Positions 39,581-49,951 of a DNA stretch of 64,000 bases are shown here, piece after piece. Origin of the DNA: Gloeomargarita lithophora Alchichica-D10 (GTDB taxonomy: Bacteria; Cyanobacteriota; Cyanobacteriia; Gloeomargaritales; Gloeomargaritaceae); the NCBI RefSeq assembly GCF_001870225.1, contig NZ_CP017675.1, forward strand, positions 957,660 through 1,021,659, written 5' to 3'. The translations under genes and the position numbers were made by a program. The notes beneath the pieces were generated by a model. The model did not search any database and had not been told where the DNA came from. It saw only the letters and a list, made by a program, of their open reading frames with translations. How positions within the stretch are numbered: position 1 is the stretch's first letter; every line of letters begins with the position of its first letter.

Positions 39581-39955
39581 ATGCCTAAAACCGTGAGCGA
39601 CCCCCACCCCTGGCAATGTTGTCCCCCTTTATTAACCGGGAAATTAACCCCCACTGAGGCCATCGCCCTCGCCGGAATTTTTCGGGTACTGGGCGACCCC
39701 ACCCGCCTGCATTTGCTGAGTTTGATCGCCGCCCAGCCCCACCAGGAAGTCCCCGCCTGTGCCCTAGTGGAAACATTAGGACTCAGCCAACCCACCATCA
39801 GCCACCATCTCAAGGTGATGTACGAGGCGGGACTGCTAACCAAACAGCGGCGGGGGACGGGGATTTATTACCAACTGGTGCCGGAATGCTTGGCGACCCT
39901 GCAACAGGTGCTGGCGGGAACTGAGTTGTCCCCAACTTCTATTGGACACCCCTAA
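39581..39955 (+). CDS. arsR: ArsR/SmtB-family repressor
   Basis: 124 aa winged-helix repressor. The core reads IFRVLGDPTRLHLLSLIA, then ETLGLSQPTISHHLKVMYEAGLL and RGTGIYYQLVP. A vicinal Cys pair near the N-terminus (WQCCPPLL) and a further Cys (VPACALVE) could bind arsenite; the classical CxCxxC at the recognition helix is absent. The last codons (about IGHP and the stop) lie in the left end of a family A element, so the C-terminus has been rewritten by insertion. Confidence 0.93.
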   Translation: MPKTVSDPHPWQCCPPLLTGKLTPTEAIALAGIFRVLGDPTRLHLLSLIAAQPHQEVPACALVETLGLSQPTISHHLKVMYEAGLLTKQRRGTGIYYQLVPECLATLQQVLAGTELSPTSIGHP

Positions 39956-40156
39956 AAATAGGTTGCCAGGGCACCGCCCCCGGACTTGGTTCTCCTGAAT
40001 ACAAGGCTTCTAGCCAGATATAGCAGTTCAATTTCGCATGGCGGTCGCCGGGGGGCACCCCCCGTACTTGGTTCTCGGTAATACCGGGATGCCAGTGCGA
40101 TGATTTATGGCTACGCCACGCAGGCTATCGGTTGGTGCCAATAAGTAGAAGTGTCC
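39944..40156 (+). mobile_element. Family A element with two core units
   Basis: 213 bp bounded by GGACACCCCTA (39944-39954) and TAGAAGTGTCC (40146-40156). Inside are two core units: one near 39964-40025 (CAGGGCACCGCCCCCGGACT, TTGGTTCTCCTGAATAC) and one near 40040-40105 (GCGGTCGCCGGGGGGCACC, TTGGTTCTCGGTAATAC). TA follows the right end. No coding capacity. With the Fur-like box it accounts for the 39956-40319 gap. Confidence 0.75.
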
Positions 40157-40263
40157 TAAATGTGTCCTACTTGATTGAAAGTCTCATTTAGGTTACAATC
40201 CATGGCGGGAGAAATTAAGTGAAACCCAATTCACCCCCAATCCCATCTGAGACTGCCCCGGAT

Positions 40264-40274
40264 TGATAATCATT
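40264..40274. promoter_or_regulatory. Fur-box-like sequence before the porin gene
   Basis: TGATAATCATT matches the 11-base centre of the 19-bp Fur consensus exactly; the outer arms match poorly. It lies 45-55 bp upstream of the porin start. Consistent with iron control of an iron-type porin. Confidence 0.5.
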
Positions 40275-40319
40275 CTTATTTACGTTAAAATTGTGAAACA
40301 AAGTGTGGGGAATACAAAC

Positions 40320-42041
40320 GTGAACAAAAGTCTTTGCGGGTATTTAGTCGGTAGTTCCCTGCTAGCGGGGGTACTGTGGGCGGGGGCGGCGGGGGCGCAG
40401 GTAACCAATAGCCGAGAGTCCATCAATCAGGTGCGCCAGTACGGGCGGGATTTGAAGGAAGATAGTGAGTTTGGTCAGGTCACGTCGGTTTCCGAGTTTA
40501 CGGATGTGAAACCCACGGACTGGGCGTTTTTGGCGTTGCAATCTTTGGTAGAACGGTACGGTTGCATCGTTGGTCTGCCCACGAATCCACCTACTTACCA
40601 AGGGCGGAGAGCCACCACCCGCTATGAATTTGCCGCCGGGTTGAATGCCTGTTTAGACCGGATCAATGAACTGATTGCCGCCTCGGTGGAAAATCTGGTT
40701 ACCAAGGAAGATATAAAGTTGTTGCAACGTCTGCAAGAGGAATTTGCCGCCGAACTGGCGCTATTGCGGGGGCGGGTGGATACCTTGGAGGCACGCACGG
40801 CTACGTTAGAAGCGCAACAATTTTCCACCACCACCAAGCTTTCTGGGCAGGTGATTTTGAGTGCCCAGGGAGCCTTTGGGGGGAATCAGGCGGTGCCTAA
40901 GGGGGTTCCCCAGGGGGCTTTGGGTAATATCCAGGATGCCGCTACCTTGGGCTACCGGGTGAATTTGACCTTCAATACCAGTTTTACGGGCAAAGATTTA
41001 CTCACCACCAATTTGCAGATAGATGATGTCTCGTTGGGGGCAATACCGGGGAGCAGTGCCTTGGCGACGACGGGAACCAACAGTGCCAGTTTGAGCTATG
41101 GCTTTTTGAATGCGGGTTCCGGGGGCGTTGTTGCGCTGGATACCCTCACCTACGAATTTCCGGTGCTGGCGGACAAGGGGCGGGTCACGATTGCCGCCCT
41201 GGGGGGAGCGATTTACGACCAGGTGGATACGCTGAACCCCTTGGATGACGATGGGGCGGGGGCGTTATCGGCCTTTGGTTTACGCAATCCCCTGTACAAC
41301 CAAAATTTGGGTGCCGGGGTCGGGGCGGCCTTCAAAATTGATTTTCTGGAGGAAAAGCTCAATTTCGCCCTGGGCTACATGGCCAGTGGGGGGGGATCTA
41401 GCGGTGCCTATACGCCCGTGGGTTCGGTGAATCCCTTTGGCACGGAGGGTTTATTTGGCTCGTCTTTTGTGGCCTATGGGCAGTTGACTGCTTACCCCCT
41501 GGAAAATCTGGGGCTGAGCTTGCTGTACGTGCGGGGTTATAGTGACCTGGATTCGGGTCTGGCCTTGAATTTGGGCGGGGGTGTGGGGAATACCTCTGTG
41601 GATGCCTTGACGGGGGTGGCGGGCACGCAGGCGGATAATGTCGGCTTCCAGTTTCAATGGCAACCCCTCAAAAATTTCATCCTGGGGGGATGGTTTGGGG
41701 TGACTTGGTTTAACGATGTGGTCGCCGGGTTGAATGCCAGTGGAACGGCCTTAAACTATGCCCTGGTGTTTGCCTTCCCGGACGTGGGCACGAAAGGTTC
41801 CCAGGCGCAGATCGTCGTGGGGGCACCGCCTTACTTGAGTAATAGCAATGGTTTAGTAGCCAATGGGCTGACCTTTGCGCCTGCGGATGATGTCCCCATC
41901 GTGGTCGAGGCTTCCTATCGCTTCAAATTCACGGAATACTTGACCATTACGCCGGGGATTTTTGCCATCTTCAGCCCGGAAGGCAACAATGCCAATCCGA
42001 CGGTCTTGGTGGGTGCGATTCGTTCCACTTTTTCCTTCTAG
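40320..42041 (+). CDS. SLH-domain outer-membrane porin (iron uptake porin/SomA type)
   Basis: 573 aa. Signal peptide (LVGSSLLAGVLWAGAAGAQ). An SLH domain follows (about residues 47-115; FTDVKPTDWAFLALQSLVERYGCIVG and RYEFAAGLNACLDRINELI), then a coiled coil (LLRGRVDTLEARTATLEAQ). The remainder is an OprB-like beta-barrel ending FSF, with a terminal aromatic residue as expected for outer-membrane insertion. The SLH domain anchors the barrel to peptidoglycan. GTG 40320 is chosen because the signal peptide begins there. A Fur-like box upstream fits an iron-related role. Ion selectivity cannot be read from sequence. Confidence 0.88.
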   Translation: MNKSLCGYLVGSSLLAGVLWAGAAGAQVTNSRESINQVRQYGRDLKEDSEFGQVTSVSEFTDVKPTDWAFLALQSLVERYGCIVGLPTNPPTYQGRRATTRYEFAAGLNACLDRINELIAASVENLVTKEDIKLLQRLQEEFAAELALLRGRVDTLEARTATLEAQQFSTTTKLSGQVILSAQGAFGGNQAVPKGVPQGALGNIQDAATLGYRVNLTFNTSFTGKDLLTTNLQIDDVSLGAIPGSSALATTGTNSASLSYGFLNAGSGGVVALDTLTYEFPVLADKGRVTIAALGGAIYDQVDTLNPLDDDGAGALSAFGLRNPLYNQNLGAGVGAAFKIDFLEEKLNFALGYMASGGGSSGAYTPVGSVNPFGTEGLFGSSFVAYGQLTAYPLENLGLSLLYVRGYSDLDSGLALNLGGGVGNTSVDALTGVAGTQADNVGFQFQWQPLKNFILGGWFGVTWFNDVVAGLNASGTALNYALVFAFPDVGTKGSQAQIVVGAPPYLSNSNGLVANGLTFAPADDVPIVVEASYRFKFTEYLTITPGIFAIFSPEGNNANPTVLVGAIRSTFSF

Positions 42042-42175
42042 GGGAAAATTTGCCATCCCCACCCCGCTCGTTAGTTTGGGCGGGAGAAGGTTACAGGCGG
42101 CCATCAAATCGTAGCGGAACCCTCAAGATTGTAACTGCGGTCTGCCCTGGGTTACCATGAGGGATCAAGACCCGT

Positions 42176-42303
42176 GGACACCTCTGTCAATTTAGGATTC
42201 GAGTCCTATTCTCGGTTGGTGCCTGCGTATCGCAGACTAGGGTAAATAACATCAGTATTTCAGTGAGATAACTTTCATTTGGTTCAAATCAACAGAGGTG
42301 TCC
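42176..42303 (+). mobile_element. Family A element with perfect 12-bp terminal inverted repeats
   Basis: 128 bp. Left end GGACACCTCTGT (42176-42187), right end ACAGAGGTGTCC (42292-42303), exact reverse complements. The interior carries diverged core pieces (TCTCGGTTGGTGCC, CAGTGAGATAACTTTCATT). It stops one base before the ATG of the nucleotidyltransferase gene. Size, ends and lack of coding fit a miniature inverted-repeat transposable element. Confidence 0.82.
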
Positions 42304-42304
42304 G

Positions 42305-42775
42305 ATGGCAGTAGGGGTAACAGAAATACAGGTGAAAATAATAAAACAAAAAATTGAAGCTATTTTTGGCCTTGACCTATGGGCAATCGTAATTTATGGG
42401 TCACGGGCAACCCATTCATGGGTGCATAATTCTGACCTCGATTTATTGGTCGTTGCCGAAAATATACCCAATGATAGAAGTAGGGATGATTTACTATTGC
42501 CGACCTGTTTGACTTTGGAGAAGCTGTTAAAATTTGATGTGAATTTCACGTTACTTAAACCTTTAGAACTATGTCAACCGATTAGTTTGACCTATGAAAT
42601 AGGTGTAAATCACTATATAGTCTATGACAAGTCTGGTTTCATAATACACATCAAAAACATTGTAACCAAGTTAATCAATGAAAAGTTGATTGAGCATAGG
42701 ATATGTCGCGGTATCCCCTATTGGACGAACAACAATGAGAAAGAAATTAGCCAAAGACTATTATCAAAGGGCTAA
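42305..42775 (+). CDS. MNT-type minimal nucleotidyltransferase
   Basis: 156 aa. The active-site motif is an exact GSX10DXD: YGSRATHSWVHNSDLDLLVV. In MNT-HEPN pairs this protein acts as the antitoxin that modifies its HEPN partner. It overlaps the HEPN gene by 41 bp. The only ribosome-site-like sequence (AGAGGTG) lies in the right terminal repeat of the family A element directly upstream. A/T-rich relative to the flanks, suggesting transfer. Confidence 0.87.
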   Translation: MAVGVTEIQVKIIKQKIEAIFGLDLWAIVIYGSRATHSWVHNSDLDLLVVAENIPNDRSRDDLLLPTCLTLEKLLKFDVNFTLLKPLELCQPISLTYEIGVNHYIVYDKSGFIIHIKNIVTKLINEKLIEHRICRGIPYWTNNNEKEISQRLLSKG

Positions 42776-43175
42776 GTATCGCATCCAGGGACTATCATTC
42801 TTTTATGAAATTGGTGATTATGCCGATGTGGTTCGTATGAGCCAAGAAATCATCGAATTATTGATCAAGGCTTGCTTGATCTATCGTGGAATCAATTATG
42901 GCAAAACCCATGATGCAGGTGGTCAGGTCGTGGAAAATAGAGAACGATTTCCGGAGTTTTCCGATGAAGAATTATCCTTAATTGAGGAAATATCCTACAT
43001 CATTCGTAAAGATAGAGAACTGGCTTTTTATGGTGCAGTAGATATTATTCCATTGGAATACTACAAACAAAAAAATGCCGATCAGGCCATTGCTTTCGTT
43101 AGCCAAATAGAACAGATTGTGGACAAGTGCTGGAACGATACTGCCATCGGTGCTGAACCAGAATATGAATCCTGA
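42735..43175 (+). CDS. HEPN-domain protein (partner of MNT)
   Basis: 146 aa helical HEPN protein: KLAKDYYQRAKYRIQGLSFF, then YADVVRMSQEIIELLIKACLIYRG and KTHDAGG. The RX4-6H motif of toxic HEPN ribonucleases is not evident (Arg and His in RGINYGKTH are seven apart), so this may be a non-RNase branch. ATG 42735 lies inside the nucleotidyltransferase gene, so translation is coupled. Family A sequences lie on both sides of the pair. Confidence 0.8.
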   Translation: MRKKLAKDYYQRAKYRIQGLSFFYEIGDYADVVRMSQEIIELLIKACLIYRGINYGKTHDAGGQVVENRERFPEFSDEELSLIEEISYIIRKDRELAFYGAVDIIPLEYYKQKNADQAIAFVSQIEQIVDKCWNDTAIGAEPEYES

Positions 43176-43186
43176 TGTGGCAATCC

Positions 43187-43350
43187 TCATTAAGTTTTGA
43201 ATAGCAGTCGCAGGGCATCGCCCCGCTCTGGTTCTGATAGCCTGCGTGGCGTAGCCATGTAGCCTTGTTATTCACATAAGGGCACTTCTATAAATTCAGA
43301 ATTAGGGGTCGCAATACTGGCGCTGCCCCAGTAATAGTTATCAGTCCGTA
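43187..43350 (+). repeat. Family A sequences, two partial units
   Basis: TTTGAATAGCAGTCGCAGGG, then CTCTGGTTCTGATAGCCTGC (accessory GCCTGCGTGGCGTAGCC block). A second piece follows with GGGCACTTCTATAAATTCAG and GGTCGCAATACTGGCGCTGC. Confidence 0.6.
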
Positions 43351-43414
43351 GGGGGCGCACAACGCTGACTCATGTTAGCCTGATGGCAGATAGCGGCCAA
43401 GTGCGGTATCACCA

Positions 43415-44323
43415 ATGGAATTAGTTGCCCAGGATTTGTGGAAATACTACGGGGAACGCGCCGTCGTGCAGGGGGTGAACCTGAGCCTACAGCCGGGACA
43501 GGTTTTGGGACTGCTAGGGCCAAATGGAGCCGGGAAAACCACCACCTTTGGGATGCTCTACGGGGCGGTAATTCCCAGTCGGGGTTTTGTCCAGATTGGT
43601 GCATACAATGTCCATCGCCAGGGACGGCAGGCACGCCAAATTCTGGGCGTAGTCACCCAGGAGGATAATCTCGACCCAGATTTTACCGTGCTGGAAAACC
43701 TGGTGTTTTTTGCCCACCATTACCGGATCACGGGACGACCGGCCCAGCGGCGGGCGTGGGAATTGCTGGAGCAGGCGGGATTAACGGAGTATGCCCACCA
43801 ACGGGTGGAGGTGCTTTCCGGGGGGTTAAAGCGGCGCTTGGTGTTGGCACGGGCGTTGGTGCATCATCCAAAAATTGTCTTTCTGGATGAACCGACCACG
43901 GGGCTTGACCCGGATGCCCGTCAGGAATTTTGGCGGCGGATTTCACTATTAAAACAGGCGGGCTGTAGCGTTTTATTGACCACGCACTATATGGACGAAG
44001 CCCAGCGCTTGTCTGACCGATTATTGTTATTACAAAAAGGGGTGATTGTTGACCAGGGGGCACCGGCAGAATTGATCCAGCGCATTATCGGAGCGGAGGT
44101 GGCGGAGCTTGAAGGTGTAGAGATAGATGCAGTACAAAGTTTGGCGGAACAGGCGGGGGTCTGGTGGCGCCGGTTGGGGCAGGGTTTTGTGGTCAGTTTA
44201 CCAGCCCAGGACTCGGCTCTGTGGCAGGCATTACAGGCGATGAATAGTACCCGTTTGAGCCGCAGGCAGGCCAATTTGGAGGATGTGTTTCTGCGTTTGA
44301 CGGGTCAGGAATTAGTAGATTGA
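43415..44323 (+). CDS. ABC transporter ATP-binding protein (ABC-2/NodI-like)
   Basis: 302 aa ATPase. Walker A is [18 protein letters not shown]-loop [18 protein letters not shown], signature [16 protein letters not shown], Walker [17 protein letters not shown], and the H-loop TTHYMDEA. Most like NodI/DrrA-type exporters of drugs or polysaccharide. No ABC-2 permease gene follows, which is unusual for this class. Its last 19 bp overlap the DUF2256 gene on the other strand. Confidence 0.9.
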   Translation: MELVAQDLWKYYGERAVVQGVNLSLQPGQVLGLLGPNGAGKTTTFGMLYGAVIPSRGFVQIGAYNVHRQGRQARQILGVVTQEDNLDPDFTVLENLVFFAHHYRITGRPAQRRAWELLEQAGLTEYAHQRVEVLSGGLKRRLVLARALVHHPKIVFLDEPTTGLDPDARQEFWRRISLLKQAGCSVLLTTHYMDEAQRLSDRLLLLQKGVIVDQGAPAELIQRIIGAEVAELEGVEIDAVQSLAEQAGVWWRRLGQGFVVSLPAQDSALWQALQAMNSTRLSRRQANLEDVFLRLTGQELVD

Positions 44324-44443
44324 CGGCGGCGGCGGCACCGTTCGGAGCAGTATTTCACGTCTGCCCAGCAGTTGGCCCATTTTTTGCGCCAGGTGAAGGG
44401 GCGGCCACAAACGGGGCAGAGCTTTTCGGGTAAGTGGGATTTA

Positions 44444-44460
<17 letters not shown>
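44305..44460 (-). CDS. DUF2256 small zinc-binding protein
   Basis: 51 aa: [20 protein letters not shown], then [20 protein letters not shown] and [11 protein letters not shown]. The four-Cys pattern (CPVC and YCSERC) with the conserved PFTWRKKW is diagnostic of DUF2256, a tiny zinc protein of unknown function widespread in cyanobacteria. The start ATG lies inside the 3' end of fcl (17-bp overlap), and the stop lies inside the convergent ABC gene. Easily missed by gene callers with a length cutoff. Confidence 0.88.
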
Positions 44461-46773
<2,313 letters not shown>

Positions 46774-46809
46774 GCAATAAGAAATAAATGATTCATTTTA
46801 GGAGGGGTT

Positions 46810-47343
46810 ATGGAGCATATGCCAGCGATTGTGACCAGTTTGGTGGTGTTTATCCTGAGTGCGTTGGTGTTGGTGGGTGCCCAGGTGATGGGCAGTTTCA
46901 ACCCACCTCCAGCCTTGGCGATGAGTGAAATGGTGCCCGAAGAACCGCCCGCCACCCCAGAGATTGAGGTCAGCCAAAAGCCCAGTACCACGATGGATGA
47001 TTGGATCATGACCCCATCGGGACTGCGCTACCAGGAACTGCAACCGGGCAAAGGTGCCAGTCCGCAACGGGGACAAACCGCCGTCGTTCATTACACGGGC
47101 ACCTTGGCAAATGGCAAAAAATTTGACAGTTCCCTCGACCGCAACCAACCCTTTAGCTTCCGAATCGGGGTCGGGCAAGTGATTAAGGGCTGGGATGAAG
47201 GGGTCGCCACCATGAAAGTGGGGGGCAAACGCCGGTTACAAATCCCCCCGGAACTGGGCTATGGAGCCAGGGGTGCCGGTGGGGTGATTCCCCCCAATGC
47301 CACGCTGTATTTTGACGTGGAATTGCTGGCGATTCAGCCTTAA
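46810..47343 (+). CDS. FKBP-type peptidyl-prolyl cis-trans isomerase, exported
   Basis: 177 aa. An N-terminal hydrophobic segment (IVTSLVVFILSALVLVGAQ) acts as a membrane anchor or signal peptide. A Pro/Glu linker precedes the FKBP domain (about 70-177): VVHYTGTLANGKKFDSSLDR, GVGQVIKGWDEGVATMKVGG, LGYGARGAGGVIPPNATLYF. Folding catalyst in the periplasm or thylakoid lumen. AGGAGGGG supports ATG 46810. 36 bp after ahcY, possibly the same transcript. Confidence 0.93.
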   Translation: MEHMPAIVTSLVVFILSALVLVGAQVMGSFNPPPALAMSEMVPEEPPATPEIEVSQKPSTTMDDWIMTPSGLRYQELQPGKGASPQRGQTAVVHYTGTLANGKKFDSSLDRNQPFSFRIGVGQVIKGWDEGVATMKVGGKRRLQIPPELGYGARGAGGVIPPNATLYFDVELLAIQP

Positions 47344-47397
47344 ACGCTTAATCAAACCGCTCGAATTGTAGTAAAGATGAAAGCATGAAATTATTAG

Positions 47398-47458
47398 TAG
47401 GGTCATAATCAGCCCTCAATTTTACCGTGCTAGAGAATATCTCTATTTACTTTCACCA
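47398..47458 (+). pseudogene. Relic of an ABC ATPase gene
   Basis: The frame at 47418 reads NFTVLENISIYFH, matching [13 protein letters not shown] of the intact ATPase at 43415-44323, and the bases before it resemble that gene's Q-loop codons with deletions. The match ends exactly where family A sequence begins. Confidence 0.5.
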
Positions 47459-47573
47459 GCAGAAAGTTATCTGACTGGAATGCAGATATTACCGAGAACC
47501 AGTGACGGGGGTGCCCCTCTGCGACCGCTAATTTGCATAGCTTGCGTGGCGTAGCCTATTTATAGAGGTGCCC
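47459..47573 (-). repeat. Family A element
   Basis: On the minus strand: GCGGTCGCAGAGGGGCACC, CCGTCACTGGTTCTCGGTAA, and AGTCAGATAACTTTCTG. It aligns closely with the copy at 49557-49702 in opposite orientation. One end is TAGAGGTGCCC at 47563-47573, with the GCTTGCGTGGCGTAGCC block beside it. Confidence 0.72.
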
Positions 47574-47596
47574 TCAATGCTAAAACACCTGTAAAA

Positions 47597-47616
47597 CAAG
47601 GGGCTTAAGCCCCTTG
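47597..47616. repeat. Perfect 20-bp palindrome
   Basis: CAAGGGGCTT followed by its exact reverse complement. It could form a hairpin. Similar short GGGGCTTAAGCCCC palindromes occur as dispersed repeats in many bacteria. Confidence 0.6.
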
Positions 47617-47634
47617 CCCGTAACCCATCAGCGT

Positions 47635-47848
47635 GAAAAAGGCTATATCTCCATTTTGCGTTATCAACCGGGGCAATTTTATCAACGATATGGGGATTGG
47701 GGGTTATTTGAATGGGGATTTTACCGGCGGGGAAACCTATTTTGACCGACAGGAAATAACGGTCAAACCGCAACCAGGGACGGTGGTGGTCTTACACCCA
47801 TCCCCACCAATCCCTGCCGGTACAATCGGGGGTAAAATACGCCTTTGA
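47635..47848 (+). pseudogene. Frameshifted 2OG-Fe(II) oxygenase relic
   Basis: Frame one reads EKGYISILRYQPGQFYQRY. After a frameshift the next frame reads YLNGDFTGGETYFDRQE and TVKPQPGTVVVL. Together these resemble the iron-binding core and GGETxF segment of prolyl-4-hydroxylase-like oxygenases. N-terminus and the distal His are missing. With the ABC relic, family A copy and palindrome it fills the 583 bp between the FKBP and methyltransferase genes. Confidence 0.55.
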
Positions 47849-47926
47849 CCACTTGGCTATTCCATCATCACTAGGTCATCGTTTATCCTAGGGACACAAG
47901 CTGTTAATTTGGGGCATCCGAACGAT

Positions 47927-49429
47927 ATGGCAATGAATTGGCAGGATGGCTATGTGACCGAAATTCCCTATACCCAAGGTTTTTATCATCATTTAAGTCC
48001 AGCCAATTTAGACCTATGTTTGCTCACCAAACAGGTAAAATCCCCCCGCTTGGATCAGCGGTTTACCTATTGTGAACTGGCCTGCGGTCAGGGATTAACT
48101 ACCAATGTATTGGCGGCGGCCTATCCCCAGGGAGAATTTTACGCCACGGATTTTAATCCCACCCATGTGGCCCAGGCGCAGGACTTGGCTCAGGCCACCG
48201 GATTGACCAATGTGACCTTTAGTGACCAAAGTTTTCAGGAGTATTTAGAAACCGATTTACCCCCCTTTGATTTTATTAGTTTGCACGGTATTTACAGTTG
48301 GATTAGTGGGGAAAATCGGCGGGTGATTCAGGCATTTCTCAAACAAAAACTGAAGGTGGGAGGGGTGGTTTATGTCTCCTACAATACCTTGCCCGGTTGG
48401 GCGGTGATGGCTCCCATCCAAAAATTAATGCAGTTCCAGCGAGAACGGAGTACGGGCACGGTGGTAGAACGCTTGAAAACAACCTTGGAATTCGTGGAAT
48501 TATTAAAGACCAATCAGGGAATTTATCTGCAACATCCCTGGTTACAAAGTCGGTTGGAGCAACTTAAATCCCAGGATGTTAGCTATTTGGTGCATGAATT
48601 ATTTAACCAACATTGGCATCCCTTGTACGTGGACGAGGTGATGACGGAAATGGCAACGGCCAAATTAAATTACGTCGGTTCTGCCCATCTGGTTGACCAT
48701 GTGGATGCGTTTAACCTCACCCCCACGGCCATCAACCACCTGACGACCCTGAGCGACCCGGTTTTGCGTGAACTGGTGCGGGATTTTTACCTGAATACCC
48801 AGTTCCGCCGGGATGTGTATGTGCGGGGAGCAGTAACCCTATCGGGGGAAGCCCAGGTAAGTCGTTTACAAAATATGCAATTTATACTAACTGTTTTGCC
48901 CAATTTGGTCAAACTGGAACATCAGACTGGGGCGGGGCAGGTGCAACTCCAGGCCAGTTTGTACCAGCCGGTGGTGGAGCATTTGGCATCCGGGGCGGTA
49001 ACGGTGGGGGAGTTGGTGGTGCGTTTGGCTCCCCAGGGGATCACTTTGCAACAAATTGGCCAGACGTTGATTGTCCTGACGGGGTTGGGGTATGCCCATC
49101 CGGTGGTGGGCAACGGGGCGCAGAGGGAGCGGTTTAACCGGGTGATTATTGAACGGGCAGAAACAGCGGGGGAATTGCAGTTTTTAGCCAGCCCCCTGAT
49201 TGGCAATGGGGTGAAGGTATCCCACCTGGAACTGCTGTTGCTATTGGCGGAACAGCGGCAGCAACCGGCGGTGGAGTTTGTCTGGCAGATTCTTTCCCGG
49301 CGGGGATTGCAACTCACCCATGAGGGCAAAGTTTTGGATACGCCGGAGGCCAATCGTAAATTTCTTAAGGAGCAGGCGGCGAATTTCCAGCACCAGGGGC
49401 GACCGCTTTTGCAACAGTTGGGAATTTAA
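47927..49429 (+). CDS. SAM-dependent methyltransferase with regulatory domain
   Basis: 500 aa. Class I methyltransferase domain in the N-terminal half: YCELACGQGLTTNVLAAAYP (motif I), FYATDFNPTHVAQAQ, FDFISLHGIYSWIS. The C-terminal half (about 215-500) matches the predicted methyltransferase regulatory domain (PF10119-like; YLVHELFNQHWHPLYVDEVM). The opening WQDGYVTEIPYTQGFYHHLSP is typical. ATG 47927 is chosen. Substrate unknown; it may act on a surface molecule or peptide. A family B element begins 6 bp after the stop. Confidence 0.85.
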   Translation: MAMNWQDGYVTEIPYTQGFYHHLSPANLDLCLLTKQVKSPRLDQRFTYCELACGQGLTTNVLAAAYPQGEFYATDFNPTHVAQAQDLAQATGLTNVTFSDQSFQEYLETDLPPFDFISLHGIYSWISGENRRVIQAFLKQKLKVGGVVYVSYNTLPGWAVMAPIQKLMQFQRERSTGTVVERLKTTLEFVELLKTNQGIYLQHPWLQSRLEQLKSQDVSYLVHELFNQHWHPLYVDEVMTEMATAKLNYVGSAHLVDHVDAFNLTPTAINHLTTLSDPVLRELVRDFYLNTQFRRDVYVRGAVTLSGEAQVSRLQNMQFILTVLPNLVKLEHQTGAGQVQLQASLYQPVVEHLASGAVTVGELVVRLAPQGITLQQIGQTLIVLTGLGYAHPVVGNGAQRERFNRVIIERAETAGELQFLASPLIGNGVKVSHLELLLLLAEQRQQPAVEFVWQILSRRGLQLTHEGKVLDTPEANRKFLKEQAANFQHQGRPLLQQLGI

Positions 49430-49434
49430 TTTTT

Positions 49435-49547
49435 GGCGTTGGTTACAGGAGGTATGAAATTTAGGCTTGTAATTAACCCACTTGCTGACGTGGGTGGGGT
49501 TTGCCCCATGGGGCTTTTTGGGTACCATCCCCAGAGGCAGCAACGCC
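49435..49547. mobile_element. Family B inverted-repeat element
   Basis: 113 bp from GGCGTTG to CAACGCC. The interior GGTATGAA, TTAACCCACTTGC, GGGTTTGCCCCATGGGGC and TTTTTGGGTACCATCCCCAG aligns with the element at 56727-56837. Non-coding. Confidence 0.72.
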
Positions 49548-49556
49548 TAGGGTGTG

Positions 49557-49702
49557 TCTAGCAATCCTAATTGGGTATGGCTACGCCACGCTAACGCTAT
49601 GAGAATAGCGGTCGCAGGGGAGCAACCCCCGTCACTGGTTCTCGGTAATATGGGCATTCCAGCGAGATAACTTTCTGCGGGTGTGAATAAATAGAGGTGT
49701 CC
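49557..49702 (+). mobile_element. Family A element
   Basis: Contains the block ATGGCTACGCCACGC, the core TAGCGGTCGCAGGGGAGC, CCCCGTCACTGGTTCTCGG, CCAGCGAGATAACTTTCTG and the right end TAGAGGTGTCC (49692-49702), followed by TA. The left end is unclear. Directly adjacent to a transposase relic. Confidence 0.74.
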
Positions 49703-49706
49703 TATA

Positions 49707-49951
49707 GTTGCCGATACGCTACTGGCTGATAAAGGCGAGAATGCTGATGAGCGTGTGATTGAGAACGAGGGTAAAACGGCTGTGATTCCACCGAAGCGCA
49801 ATCGGACAATAGGGAATATGACCAATGTACCAAACTCGACATTTGATTGAGAACTTGTTCGCCAAAACAGTATCGAGCCATTGCTACCCGCTAGGATCAA
49901 CGAGCAACCAATTTCCTAGGAGTTATTTATCTGGTTGCTTCTCTCCTCTGA
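49707..49951 (+). pseudogene. IS5-type transposase relic (C-terminal part)
   Basis: Frame pieces read VADTLLADKGENADERVIEN, GKTAVIPPKRNRTIGN, then after frameshifts RHLIENLFAK, KQYRAIATR-stop-DQRATNFLGVIYLVASLL. This is the DDE C-terminal region (ADKGYDS, PPKSNR, RHxIENxFxKLKQYRAIATRYD) of IS5-family transposases, broken by frameshifts and a stop. About 80 of some 250 codons remain. With the A and B elements it fills 49430-49993. Confidence 0.72.
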
